Assembly: GCA_015055625.1 (NCBI GenBank) | Contig: SVHU01000010.1 | Coordinates: forward strand, 1 to 64,000 | DNA: 64,000 nucleotides | Direction of reading: 5' to 3' | DNA from: Clostridiales bacterium | GTDB lineage: Bacteria > Bacillota > Clostridia > Christensenellales > Pumilibacteraceae | Part shown: positions 10,001 through 17,911 of the stretch, piece after piece | Layout: each line of letters opens with the position of its first letter | How positions within the stretch are numbered: position 1 is the stretch's first letter | The notes under the pieces: model-generated | The model's input: the letters and a program-made list of their open reading frames with translations, nothing else | Told to the model about the DNA's origin: nothing | The model's database searches: none | Translations under genes and position numbers: made by a program

Positions 10001-10080
10001 TCAACCTTTTCGCTCTTTACCGTCTTTGCTCCACTAATTTGACCAAGTATCGCCGACGTTCTATCTATTATATCGTACAT
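7072..10080 (-). CDS. Alpha-mannosidase, glycoside hydrolase family 38
   Basis: 1002 aa, usual for bacterial GH38. The catalytic domain shows the family zinc-binding start GHTHIDVAWLWR (about 236-247) and WLPDVFGYS (about 346-354), whose Asp is the nucleophile. A three-helix middle domain with the histidine-containing INQFHDILPGSS (about 568-579) follows, then beta-sandwich domains. These enzymes release alpha-mannose from N-glycan or mannan oligosaccharides. No signal peptide is present, so it acts inside the cell on imported substrate. An AGGAGG site precedes the ATG. An AraC gene is transcribed divergently from the same 160-bp gap and is the likely regulator. Confidence 0.92.
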   Translation of the reverse strand: MYDIIDRTSAILGQISGAKTVKSEKVEKILYKPCDFKSGGGMPNISDMTPFSDGDTWGGGVEKHAWFYARVNFKKSEYKRLLRISSMMADAWYCPQIILYIDGKIKQGMDVNHPDYLIEEEGEHDVYVYACTRTGDHVIKKVNDYLPFSMCIDYVDERIEKLYYDLSVPYGILGYTNKNSDEYLKVYSVVDNAISLLDLRKVGSEAFIKSAVKASAYLDKEFYGKDKGEKPMVACIGHTHIDVAWLWRLRQTVEKSQRSFATVIELMKRYPSYRFMSSQVPLYKAVKKEAPELYEKIKERIKEGRWEAEGGMYVEADCNITGGEGLVRQFMYGKRFFKQEFNVDSKVLWLPDVFGYSAALPQIMKKCGVDDFVTSKISWNDTNTMPYDTFSWQGIDGSEVITHFILGQHDANWKAHNTYVSHITPASVYGTYFRNQQRQVSSQALMTVGYGDGGGGTTTHDIEYVERMKNPLPALPSARFVSVKEYIDTAKANIAKNEKELPKWIGELYLEYHRGTYTSQANNKKYNRKSEFGMCNVEALSVLANKFGIDGFDKAEHDKKWEDILINQFHDILPGSSINEVYKDSDYMYGKIFDYINGSEQKLLNGIANNVQSSGFLVYNPNSFTLNGTVSYEGKKYKVNGIPAKGYKVVSLKESKSKVKVSKNVLENAFIKLTFDKNKNIISVYDKKNNREVLKNGKSIRFVSYEDLPNMYDAWEIAHYYKEKEFAVNEVISCEVVKDNCGAGIKTVRKLGESIITDTVYLYDDKDIVEFDDNIDWKESHVLLKREFPIDIVTDKASCEIQYGYADRTTTRNTSWDTAKFEVCAHKYVDVSENDYGVSLINESKFGHGLYDNDITLTLLRSPKSPDAECDMKVHEIKYALCPHAGTLANSDTLKKAYELNNPAKVVPCVGGGSLPDTYAPICVKDDKLVVEAFKLAENNDGIVIRAYEPMRKRGIAELNVGFGSKAYLCDMLENELEEIEIKDGKITLPYKPFEIITIKIK

Positions 10081-10106
10081 ACTATTTTCCTCCTAGTTAT
10101 ACTACA

Positions 10107-10135
10107 ATTATATTTTACAACAACTTGCTTGATAA
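10107..10135 (-). promoter_or_regulatory. Probable promoter of the GH38 gene
   Basis: TTATCA at 10130-10135 and TATAAT at 10107-10112 on the minus strand, 17-bp spacer. The weak -35 would suit activation by the divergent AraC regulator. Confidence 0.5.
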
Positions 10136-10190
10136 TTTCTATCGATAACGTATCTGAAAATAGTGATTTTATTAAATTTTTCATTATTTG

Positions 10191-10219
10191 TTGACAAAAT
10201 CGTTGTTTTTTAGTATGAT
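10191..10219 (+). promoter_or_regulatory. Promoter of the divergent AraC gene
   Basis: TTGACA at 10191-10196 and TATGAT at 10214-10219, 17-bp spacer, followed by a GAGAGGAGG ribosome site at 10228-10236. Confidence 0.75.
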
Positions 10220-10244
10220 AAAACTAAGAGAGGAGGAAAAACTA

Positions 10245-11108
10245 ATGGCTATTACAAGAAAATACAACGTCGCAGAAAGATCTGACTATGCGGATATAAA
10301 CTGCCATTTATGGCAAGGAACGAACGTTAAATCGCACGCTCACGACGATTATTTTGAAATAAACGTTTTTACCGAGGGCGAGGCTATCACTCGTCTTAAC
10401 AATCAAGAGTTTTCAGTAAAAAGGGGCGACGTTATAATAATGGCACCGCTCACTTTTCACGAAATTAATTCTGTGGGAATAAGCGCGCATTACAACATTG
10501 CTATCCGCGCGGAATATTTTACAGCCATTCTTTCGTCCAAGCCATTTTTACAAAACGAACTAAAAGACGGGTTTATGGTTTTTTCGCTCTCATCCCCCAC
10601 GCTTGCCTTTATTTTATCCAAGATTCCGCTCGTTGATAACGAACAAACTTCCTCGTCCATAACCTTATGTGAGGCGATAATATACGCCGTTTTATCCGAC
10701 GCTATTCAGCACGTTTCGGGCGAAAACGGTAACAAAAACAAGATAACGTATTACGTAAAAGATGCAATAAGCAAGATTGATAATGGAAAATACGTGGACA
10801 AAACAGTTTCTCAAATTATTATCACCTACCCCGTTTCTCCACCCTCGTTTATATTCTATTTCAAGAAAATTACAAACAAAACGCCCAAGGACTATCTTAC
10901 CGAAAAAAAGCTTACTCACGCTAAAAATTTACTGCTCACAACGTCTATGTCTATACTCGAAATTTCGCTAGCCGTAGGGTTTGAGAGCATGAGCCACTTT
11001 ATTAAGGTGTTCAAATCAAAGTATGATTTTACTCCACTTGCACTAAGAAAAAACGCAGAAAAGAATGGTAAAATCTTCGCTAAGGATATTATAGTAACGT
11101 CAATATAA
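10245..11108 (+). CDS. AraC-family regulator with N-terminal cupin
   Basis: 287 aa. The N-terminal cupin (KSHAHDDYFEINVFTEGEAITRL, then GDVIIMAPLTFHEIN) precedes an AraC DNA-binding domain at the C-terminus (SILEISLAVGFESMSHFIKVFKSKYDFTP). The first helix-turn-helix is less canonical (VSQIIITYPVSPPSFIFYFKKITNKTPKDYL). The frame is open from 10188, but the AGGAGG at 10231-10236 and the promoter -10 at 10214-10219 fix the start at ATG 10245. Divergent from the GH38 mannosidase, it is a candidate local activator of mannose-oligosaccharide use; the inducer is not known. Confidence 0.88.
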   Translation: MAITRKYNVAERSDYADINCHLWQGTNVKSHAHDDYFEINVFTEGEAITRLNNQEFSVKRGDVIIMAPLTFHEINSVGISAHYNIAIRAEYFTAILSSKPFLQNELKDGFMVFSLSSPTLAFILSKIPLVDNEQTSSSITLCEAIIYAVLSDAIQHVSGENGNKNKITYYVKDAISKIDNGKYVDKTVSQIIITYPVSPPSFIFYFKKITNKTPKDYLTEKKLTHAKNLLLTTSMSILEISLAVGFESMSHFIKVFKSKYDFTPLALRKNAEKNGKIFAKDIIVTSI

Positions 11109-11118
11109 AATTTAATTA

Positions 11119-11147
11119 TTGACAAATTGTATAGATCGTGGTACAAT
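11119..11147 (+). promoter_or_regulatory. Promoter of the GNAT-like gene
   Basis: TTGACA at 11119-11124 and TACAAT at 11142-11147, 17-bp spacer, about 90 bp before the chosen start codon. Confidence 0.75.
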
Positions 11148-11239
11148 ATATAGGTTGGGTTAAAAATTTTTTATATTGTTTATATTCATTTTTTTTAATG
11201 TTTAGCATACACTTAAAACAAAAGAAAAGGGAGAAATTT

Positions 11240-12373
11240 ATGATTGAAGTAAAACAGGTAACGTCTAAAAAAGATTGGAAAATCTTTGCTACATTTGCAA
11301 TAAACTTGTACAAGGACAATCCTCACTACGTTCCAGTTTTTATCTCTGACGACAAAAACATAGCAAACCCCAAGAAAAATCCTAGCGCTCAAAACACTAT
11401 TGTAAAGGCGTTTTTAGCATATAAAGACGGAAAAGTTGTGGGCAGAATTGCAGGCGTTATACTAAAGGACAGTCCCTTAGAAGAAGATAAAAAGCTTGTG
11501 CGCTTTTCACGTTTTGACGTTATTGACGATTTCGAGGTTACAAAGGCTTTGTTTAACAAGCTCGAAGAATTTGCTAAGGAAAACGGCAAAGAGGGAATTC
11601 ACGGACCGTGGGGCTTTAACGATACGGACAGAGAGGGATTGCTTACCAGCGGATTTGACGAGGACGGCTCTTACGCTACCATTTACAACCACGCCTACTA
11701 CAACGAGCATTTGATAAAAATGGGCTACGAAAAAGAATCGGGCTGGATTGAAACCGAAGTTAAACTTCCAGGAAAAGGCGAGCATAATTACGATCGTTAC
11801 GTAAAGCTTGGTTCTTACGTTAAAAAACGTTATAAGCTCACGGAAGCGTGCGAAAAAATGCCGCTTAAAAAGGTTATAAAAACGTACGGCGACTCATTCT
11901 TCGAGTGCTACAACGAAGCATATAATGCCCTTGATATGTTTGTCGAGATTAATCCCGACACCAAAAAACAGGTACTTGCCCAGTTTGCCGTTATGATTAA
12001 CAAGGAATACTTTTCGGTAATTTTGGACGAAAACGAGAAAGTTGTTGCGTTTTGTGTGCTTCTTCCCTCGTTTGGAAAACTTCTTAAAAAACACGGCGGA
12101 AAAATGTCGCTTCCGTTTATTCTAGAGCTAGCTAAGTACCTCAAAAAGCCGGACGTATTAGAGCTTACGCTAATAGCAGTACGCCCTGAGTTTTTGAAAA
12201 TGGGCTACACCGCTGCTTGTATTAAAAGAATTATGGAAAACGTTGACAAAAACAAAGTAAAAAAGATTGTTTGTCTACCTACGCTTGAGTCTAATACCGC
12301 GGTTCGCTCGCAATGGAGCGCTTTAGAGCACAAAGACACAAAAACAAGACAAACGTATATTAAAAAGATATAA
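11240..12373 (+). CDS. GNAT-superfamily acetyltransferase-like protein (YghO-like)
   Basis: 377 aa, cytosolic. The sequence resembles the large GNAT-like proteins annotated as YghO or N-acetyltransferase: an N-terminal DWKIFATFAINLYKDNPHYVPVF, a central HGPWGFNDTDREGLLTSGFD block (about 117-136), and a C-terminal GNAT-type half with ELTLIAVRPEFLKMGYTAACIKRI. No acetyl acceptor can be inferred. The start is set by AGGGAG at 11229-11234 before ATG 11240, although the frame is open from 11138. Its stop codon forms part of the 8-bp target duplication of an adjoining MITE, which separates the gene from its terminator. Confidence 0.7.
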   Translation: MIEVKQVTSKKDWKIFATFAINLYKDNPHYVPVFISDDKNIANPKKNPSAQNTIVKAFLAYKDGKVVGRIAGVILKDSPLEEDKKLVRFSRFDVIDDFEVTKALFNKLEEFAKENGKEGIHGPWGFNDTDREGLLTSGFDEDGSYATIYNHAYYNEHLIKMGYEKESGWIETEVKLPGKGEHNYDRYVKLGSYVKKRYKLTEACEKMPLKKVIKTYGDSFFECYNEAYNALDMFVEINPDTKKQVLAQFAVMINKEYFSVILDENEKVVAFCVLLPSFGKLLKKHGGKMSLPFILELAKYLKKPDVLELTLIAVRPEFLKMGYTAACIKRIMENVDKNKVKKIVCLPTLESNTAVRSQWSALEHKDTKTRQTYIKKI

Positions 12374-12378
12374 CAAAA

Positions 12379-12454
12379 GGCTATGTCGCAAAATATGGTT
12401 GATTAGCCATAAGGCGATTTGACGAAAAAATCAACCGTAGATTGGGACAGAGCC
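12379..12454. mobile_element. Short MITE copy (76 bp) with 8-bp target duplication
   Basis: The ends are GGCTATGTC and GACAGAGCC, imperfect inverted repeats. TAACAAAA occurs immediately on both sides (12371-12378 and 12455-12462), an exact 8-bp target-site duplication that includes the stop codon of the preceding gene. Compared with the copy at 39373, the centre is missing 97 bp, with one copy of AAAATCA left at the junction. It has no coding capacity and must be moved by a transposase encoded elsewhere. Confidence 0.8.
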
Positions 12455-12460
12455 TAACAA

Positions 12461-12496
12461 AAAACAAGCCTTATCCTAACCGATTTGGCTTGTTTT
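12461..12496. terminator. Terminator displaced downstream of a MITE
   Basis: AAAACAAGCC at 12461-12470 pairs with GGCTTGTTTT at 12487-12496. It is probably the original terminator of the GNAT-like gene, now separated from it by the 76-bp insertion. Confidence 0.65.
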
Positions 12497-12587
12497 CTTG
12501 TATACGTATGTTAGTTTTATAGCTAGCGATAACTGTTTATTATCATTACTTAAAACACAACATATCGGGTGTGCGCCTGCGCACCAA

Positions 12588-14552
12588 TTATTCAAAATCT
12601 ATAACCGCTAATTCCGCGCAGGAGAAGGAGGGAACAACGTACTTTACTACGCCGTTTTCCTGACAAAAGCTAAGCTCTTTTCCGCTTGGAGCAAGGTATA
12701 CTTTCTTTACCTTTTTATCAAGTTTTACACTACACTCAACATCGCCGGTATACGGTAAATCCTCGATAACTTCCACGCCGTCGCCCCTTACTTTTGCAAT
12801 GCCGTAAACAAGGTGCTGAACAATTCTGTTCTTGTCTTTTTGACTAAACAGCGAGGTTATACCGCACGAGGGAAGATTGCACTTGAGCGTCTTGTCAAGC
12901 ATTTTATCTATAACAAACGTAATAATCGAGCGAACGTGCGCGCTACCGTGGCGAGCGTATTCGGCAAAAATATCATAACCAATATACGCTACGTTTTTTG
13001 TTATCACTACCGCATCCGACGTTTTCTCTCTATCGTACGGAGTGTGGCGGTGCGAGCAATAATGCTCTATACTGCGATTAAAGTATGGATCTACACGCTT
13101 TGCTACAACCTCTCCATCAAAGTTATTATCTACGGTTATGGAGTACGCGTCGCAATAGGTTACGTAATCGGCAATTCCATTGGGAGCAAGGTCGAACGCG
13201 GGACGAATATACGAGGGTACGTAGTCGCTTTTTCCCACATACGTTACGCCAAAATCGAGCGCGAACTTGCCACTCTCGTCAAGTCCTGACGAGCCCGAAA
13301 GCAGTACTTTTCCGCCCTTTTTAATAAAGTTGGCTATCTTTGCTTTAAGCTTGCCAACAAGCGGAACACAGTCGGGCAAAATAACGAGCTTATACTTGTC
13401 TAAATCCTCGTTTTCATCCACTATATTATATAGATAATGCCCCTCCAGCATTACGCGGTTTGAGCCCGTATCGCTAGCGTTGTTCTTATGCAAACACTTT
13501 AGCGCCTCTAAAGAAAACAGCGCGATATCGGGGATATACTCACCACCCAGCCACTCTTCCTTTTGTTCAATCTCGCCATAAGCGCTACCTATCAGACGGT
13601 ATGTTGCCTCATCGAACTCGCCGTCGGGATGAAGCTGATCGCCAATAGAACATCTTGCGCCACAAGCAACGGATAACGCGGTTTCGTAACGTAAAGCATT
13701 AGGGTGCTTATATCCGCCAAACTCACCCCAACTGCGGTGGAACTTACCCGTCATTCCGAGGAATTTTCTGCCCAGCGTTCTTGCGTACGCCGCAGCTTTC
13801 GGGAAGTGATCATAACCCCATCCGCCCGTGGGCAACGATTCTAACTCGAAGTGTCCGCGGTTACAAAAAGCTATATCTCTGCCTTGGAAAATAGCTCCGC
13901 CGTCGTTGTGAATAATGGGCATATTTTTATCGTACTTATCCACGGTTTTACGTATCGCGTCAACGTACTTAAAGTACACTTTTTTCGCATACGTTCTCGC
14001 GTTTTCGGGATTATTTACGTCGTAGCCAAGCTTCAACATCCCCTTGACACATTCTTGACAATAACACTCGCCAATGCCCACGATATCCAAAAACAGTCCG
14101 TCCATGCGCTTACCGAACAAACGCATAACCTCGTCCACCTCTTTTGTCAGTTGTAAAAGGTAGCGCTTGTTGTTAAAACAAATTCTGTGGAATCCAGCTT
14201 CCCAAAGAGGTTTAGGACCGTTTTTGCCTGTGCGCAAACACTCAGAGTGCGCGTAAACGTACTTTTCGTCAAGCCCTGCGGAAACATAGATCTCTTTTCT
14301 TACGCCTAATTTTTCGCAAACGTCAAGCTGGGCGGAAAGCAAATCGAAATCAAGCCCGGGATGTGTTTTGCCCACTTTGCTGGGATAGTACATCCAGCCA
14401 TGGTGACATTTTGCAAACAAAGTAATAGAATTTACGTGTCCGATTTTTAGCGCATTTTCAAAATTTTCCGCGCTAAATCGCGATCCTATCCCACTGATTT
14501 TCTCACTTGTATGAAAGTCCAAATGTACTTGTCTATACGAAAAGTTTGACAT
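12588..14552 (-). CDS. GHL6/GH151-like glycoside hydrolase, possible alpha-L-fucosidase
   Basis: 654 aa without a signal peptide. The N-terminal TIM-barrel region resembles hypothetical glycosyl hydrolase 6: LDFHTSEKISGIGSRF (about 10-25), AKCHHGWMYYPSKVG (about 48-62), EIYVSAGLDE (about 97-106) and GLFLDIVG (about 153-160). The middle part reads like a beta-galactosidase trimerisation domain (YKLVILPDCVPLVGKLKAKI and FIKKGGKVLLSG, about 390-430), and a small beta domain closes the chain. Proteins with this arrangement include GH151 alpha-L-fucosidases, so a fucose- or galactose-releasing role is plausible. The RBS AAGGGGG precedes the ATG. Family call is good; substrate is a guess. Confidence 0.75.
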   Translation of the reverse strand: MSNFSYRQVHLDFHTSEKISGIGSRFSAENFENALKIGHVNSITLFAKCHHGWMYYPSKVGKTHPGLDFDLLSAQLDVCEKLGVRKEIYVSAGLDEKYVYAHSECLRTGKNGPKPLWEAGFHRICFNNKRYLLQLTKEVDEVMRLFGKRMDGLFLDIVGIGECYCQECVKGMLKLGYDVNNPENARTYAKKVYFKYVDAIRKTVDKYDKNMPIIHNDGGAIFQGRDIAFCNRGHFELESLPTGGWGYDHFPKAAAYARTLGRKFLGMTGKFHRSWGEFGGYKHPNALRYETALSVACGARCSIGDQLHPDGEFDEATYRLIGSAYGEIEQKEEWLGGEYIPDIALFSLEALKCLHKNNASDTGSNRVMLEGHYLYNIVDENEDLDKYKLVILPDCVPLVGKLKAKIANFIKKGGKVLLSGSSGLDESGKFALDFGVTYVGKSDYVPSYIRPAFDLAPNGIADYVTYCDAYSITVDNNFDGEVVAKRVDPYFNRSIEHYCSHRHTPYDREKTSDAVVITKNVAYIGYDIFAEYARHGSAHVRSIITFVIDKMLDKTLKCNLPSCGITSLFSQKDKNRIVQHLVYGIAKVRGDGVEVIEDLPYTGDVECSVKLDKKVKKVYLAPSGKELSFCQENGVVKYVVPSFSCAELAVIDFE

Positions 14553-14659
14553 AGTGTCCCCCTTTATTCATTTTAGTTTTTTACAATTATATCACAAGTT
14601 TTTTTTAATTACTAGAATTATCCTGGAAAAAATTATAACGATAGTTACTTTTACGCTAA

Positions 14660-15165
14660 GACTTCACAAGTAATCCGCGCGGTGGGCAGACCCACGGTCA
14701 ATATAGTGGGCGATTCGTGAATCGCCCCTACATTATGTTAAAAAACAACTACGCGTTATTTCTTGATTTACTCAAAGCACCCATATCGGGTGTGCGCCTC
14801 CGCACCGATTCGTGAATCGGTGGACAGGTCCACTCCCGACATGAAAAACTAACGGTTTCTAATTGTTTGCTTTGCTAAAACACAACATTTCGGATCCAAC
14901 GTCTACGTTTTCTTGATTGTTAAACAGCCACAACTTGATTAACCTGCTGTAATTATTCAGCTTCTTTACTCGAATTACCATATTGGATCCAACGTCTACG
15001 TTGGTGTGAGGGCGCACTCCCAATATGGGGTTTTATCATATTTCGGGCGATTCGTGAATCGCCCCTACAATTGGTTTGTTATTCGGGCGATTCGGCTGTC
15101 GCCTACCTACATGTGGTTTGTTATTCGGGCGATTCGTGAATCGCCCCTACGGTTGGTTTCGTTTA
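14660..15165. repeat. Block of interspersed hairpin repeats
   Basis: This gene-free stretch is mostly modular palindromes: GTGGGCAGACCCAC (about 14681), GGCGATTCGTGAATCGCC units (about 14709, 15047 and 15125), GTGCGCCTCCGCAC (about 14791), GTGGACAGGTCCAC (about 14821) and CAACGTCTACGTTG (about 14989). Two linkers recur: an AAAGCACAACAT-like stretch before a hairpin and CCCCTAC after one. I see no gene in it. Confidence 0.85.
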
Positions 15166-15169
15166 CGAA

Positions 15170-15682
15170 TTAGTCACGTTGGTAAATTTTTTTATACAGC
15201 ACGTTCCTGACTTTTTCAAAGCCGTTTCTATCCAGTTTTTTACTGCACATAATCCTAAGCTCAACCTCTTCTCTCTCTTTTTCTAAGGGAGGCTGAACGT
15301 AATAATAATCGTGGAAAAACAAGCCGTTTTTCTCATAAAACGCAATACGTTTGCGAGTTTTTTCGTCAACAGGCGGTTCTACCTCTAATACGATAGGCGC
15401 GCAAATACGGGCTTTTAGCTCGCGTAAAATCTCACTGCCCACACCCTTTCCCCTATGCTCTTTGCTCACCGCAAAATGCTCGACAAAGACAAAATCGTCA
15501 AGATCCCATACGCCAATAAAGCCTATTATTTCTGCGTTTTCTTGCTTTATAAAAAGCGAATAATTTTGCTCTTTGAGCAATGCGTTTTGCCCCTTATAAC
15601 TACGTATTTCGTTTTGAGGAAAACTGTCTTGCATAATCTTATAGACGGCGTCGAACCCGTCGTTTGTTATTTTCTTTATCAT
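15170..15682 (-). CDS. GNAT-family N-acetyltransferase
   Basis: 170 aa, a typical small cytosolic acetyltransferase. Motif A, which binds acetyl-CoA pyrophosphate, is clear: HFAVSKEHRGKGVGSEIL (about 69-86) with R77-G78-K79-G80-V81-G82. Motif B lies around FYEKNGLFFHDYYYVQPP. The acceptor substrate is unknown. There is no ribosome-binding site; the promoter -10 ends six bases before the ATG, suggesting a leaderless message. The gene is flanked by a repeat block downstream and a divergent SGNH hydrolase upstream. Confidence 0.85.
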   Translation of the reverse strand: MIKKITNDGFDAVYKIMQDSFPQNEIRSYKGQNALLKEQNYSLFIKQENAEIIGFIGVWDLDDFVFVEHFAVSKEHRGKGVGSEILRELKARICAPIVLEVEPPVDEKTRKRIAFYEKNGLFFHDYYYVQPPLEKEREEVELRIMCSKKLDRNGFEKVRNVLYKKIYQRD

Positions 15683-15688
15683 AATAAT

Positions 15689-15717
15689 ATTGTACTGTAT
15701 ATTAGGCTTTTAGTCAA
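15689..15717 (-). promoter_or_regulatory. Leaderless-type promoter of the GNAT gene
   Basis: TTGACT at 15712-15717 and TACAAT at 15689-15694, 17-bp spacer, minus strand. The spacer to ATG is ATTATT, as in the AraC gene at 6998. Confidence 0.65.
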
Positions 15718-15759
15718 TGCAAATTTGTTATTTTAAGCAACTAAATTTAATAGAATCTA

Positions 15760-15788
15760 TTGCTTTATCAAGTAAAGCGTGTTATAAT
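15760..15788 (+). promoter_or_regulatory. Promoter of the SGNH hydrolase gene
   Basis: TTGCTT at 15760-15765 and TATAAT at 15783-15788 with a 17-bp spacer, followed by AGGAG at 15804-15808. Confidence 0.7.
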
Positions 15789-15817
15789 AAACTAAATTGC
15801 ATCAGGAGAAAACGGTT

Positions 15818-16495
15818 ATGATGAAAATTTTAGAAAAAATCAAGCAAAATAAACGCAACCAAGTAGTTTTAGCTTCCTTTGGCGACAGTGTAACGCAAGG
15901 CTGTTTCGAAGCTTATGCCTCAGAGCGCGATAAGTGCTACGGCGAGAGAATGAAACAAATTCTCAATATGCTCTACCCCGAAACGCCGGTAGTTTTTGTA
16001 AACGGCGGACTGGGCGGAGATACCGCGCACGGCTCGCTTAACAGAATTAACGACGTACTTCGCCACTCTCCCGACCTTACTATCGTTTCATTTGGGCTTA
16101 ACGATTGCGGTGGCGGATTTGAAAAAATAGACGAGTACGAAAACGCTCTCGATAGCATTTTCACCCAGCTTGAAAACGTGGGTAGCGAAATTATTTTCCT
16201 CACTCAAAACACTACAAACTCATCCGTTCATCCCCTTACCGCACCCATTCATTTAGAAGCTGCAAAAGCAATCGCAGGTCATAAGGAAAAGGGATATCTT
16301 AAGGCGTACTTTGAGCGCGCGAGAAAGGTTTGTCAAAAACATAACGTAAAGATTTGCGACCTTCACCCCATTTGGGAGAAAATGGAAGAAGCAGGCGTTG
16401 ACGTATTTAACCTGCTTTCCAACAAAATCAACCATCCCATTCGCGAATACCACTACTATATTGCGTTAAAGCTTATTGAAACAGCTTTAGATTAG
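15818..16495 (+). CDS. SGNH/GDSL hydrolase
   Basis: 225 aa, no signal peptide. Block I is FGDSVTQG with nucleophile S24, block II has GGLGGDTAHG, block III is FGLNDCGGG, and block V is probably INHPIREYHYYIA, whose His completes the triad. Family members are esterases or lipases and, in sugar clusters, often acetylxylan esterases. The start ATG at 15818 is chosen because AGGAG at 15804-15808 lies nine bases before it; the upstream in-frame codons overlap the ribosome site. The gene stands alone and shares a terminator with the convergent decarboxylase. Confidence 0.82.
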   Translation: MMKILEKIKQNKRNQVVLASFGDSVTQGCFEAYASERDKCYGERMKQILNMLYPETPVVFVNGGLGGDTAHGSLNRINDVLRHSPDLTIVSFGLNDCGGGFEKIDEYENALDSIFTQLENVGSEIIFLTQNTTNSSVHPLTAPIHLEAAKAIAGHKEKGYLKAYFERARKVCQKHNVKICDLHPIWEKMEEAGVDVFNLLSNKINHPIREYHYYIALKLIETALD

Positions 16496-16542
16496 CCAAG
16501 TTTTATTTTTGTTCATTTACTTTTATTCTATATCTTATACAA

Positions 16543-16579
16543 AAATCACATACTACGGTTATTTCGTAGCATGTGATTT
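16543..16579. terminator. Bidirectional intrinsic terminator
   Basis: AAATCACATACTACG at 16543-16557 pairs with CGTAGCATGTGATTT at 16565-16579. It lies between the convergent SGNH hydrolase and decarboxylase genes. Confidence 0.75.
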
Positions 16580-16585
16580 CTTATT

Positions 16586-17911
16586 TTATTCTTTTACGAC
16601 CTCTATCGTGTCTATTCCATAGCGTGCAAAAAGCGCTATGCTTTGAGCAGAAATTCGCTCGCCACTTACAACAATTGGAATTGCTGGCGGACAGGAAACG
16701 GAGGGGGACGCACACACGCGGTTTAGCGAAGCTGTTACGCTTACGGTTTCGCTTTCGCTCATTATTGCCTCACGCACACTCATAACACGCTCAGGCTTTG
16801 AAAACTCTATCGTCAAAATCGGTTTTCGTTCCGTTTTTTGAACGCTTAGCAATGTGTTTTGCACGTGCCTAAAATCGCTATCTTTAGACGCCGTACTAAA
16901 CATAAACACTGCATATTCGTTGTCTATCATTTCACATTCTATGCCGTTTTGGCCAAGCACGTATGCAAGATTTTTGGACAAAACGTTGGATTTTACTAGG
17001 TCTAACGTAAGTTTGAAAGGCTCGTTGCCCACGCAAACATATCCGTTGTTTTCCAGCTCAGTTCTGATTTTTTCAACTCGTTCTTTTATCTCTTCAAACC
17101 GATTTAAGTTTTTTTCAACATCCGCGTTTACCAAGTCTAAAGACTGTAAAATAAGGTAAGACGGCGATGTGGAAGCAAACAGCGATAGCGCGCTCATTGC
17201 GCTATTTTGATACTGCTTACCCTTTTCGCTTATATGCAAATACGCTCCACCGGTAAGAGAAGAAAGTGTTTTGTGGCTAGAGTCACAACACATTGTTGCG
17301 CCCTTTTTTATCGGGTGCACACTATCTTTCATAAACGCCAAATACGCTCCGTGAGCATTATCCACAATAAGCGGTACGTCGTACCTGTCGCATACCTTTA
17401 CAATGCTTTCTATATCTAAAACGTTACCAAGATAATCGGGCGAAGTTATGTACACAGCGCAAGGCTTTTCGTCAAGCAATTTAAGCTCTTCGTCTATATC
17501 GTACGCGCTCACGTTACATTCACACAAATGCCCGCTGTTTTCAGGATATACCCATATAGGCTCTATACCAAGTAGCGCGCATCCGTAAACAAATGTTTTG
17601 TGAGCATTACGAAGCGCCAAAACAGTGGGATTACGCTTGCCTTTGCTTACAAGATAAAGCATAGCTTTTATGCAAAGCGACGAGCCTTCGGTGGAGTAAA
17701 AAGTAGAATACGTATCAAACAACTTAGTAGCATTATCCTGACTTTGCTTGATTATTCCGCTAGCGTTATAAAGCACGTCAGCGCCCGAAATTTCGGTTAT
17801 ATCGTACTTTTCCGTTCCAGTAAAAGATTTTCCCTTATGCCCTGGCATGTGCGCTCTGACGCCGTTTTTATCGGCGTATTTTTTAACAAAATCTATAATA
17901 GGCGTTTGCAT
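16586..17911 (-). CDS. Orn/Lys/Arg decarboxylase family, PLP-dependent
   Basis: 441 aa, the short clostridial/bacillar form (SpeA/YaaO-like) without the N-terminal wing domain of enterobacterial enzymes. PLP site residues are visible: K214 in CDSSHKTLSSLTGG forms the Schiff base, D184 in IVDNAHGAY binds the pyridine nitrogen, and HMPGHKGK (21-28) is the family N-terminal motif. It decarboxylates a basic amino acid to a polyamine precursor; arginine is the commonest substrate in this group. Its ATG overlaps the stop of the SCIFF maturase gene by one base (TAATG), so the two are translationally coupled, an unexpected pairing. It ends at a bidirectional terminator. Confidence 0.88.
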   Translation of the reverse strand: MQTPIIDFVKKYADKNGVRAHMPGHKGKSFTGTEKYDITEISGADVLYNASGIIKQSQDNATKLFDTYSTFYSTEGSSLCIKAMLYLVSKGKRNPTVLALRNAHKTFVYGCALLGIEPIWVYPENSGHLCECNVSAYDIDEELKLLDEKPCAVYITSPDYLGNVLDIESIVKVCDRYDVPLIVDNAHGAYLAFMKDSVHPIKKGATMCCDSSHKTLSSLTGGAYLHISEKGKQYQNSAMSALSLFASTSPSYLILQSLDLVNADVEKNLNRFEEIKERVEKIRTELENNGYVCVGNEPFKLTLDLVKSNVLSKNLAYVLGQNGIECEMIDNEYAVFMFSTASKDSDFRHVQNTLLSVQKTERKPILTIEFSKPERVMSVREAIMSESETVSVTASLNRVCASPSVSCPPAIPIVVSGERISAQSIALFARYGIDTIEVVKE

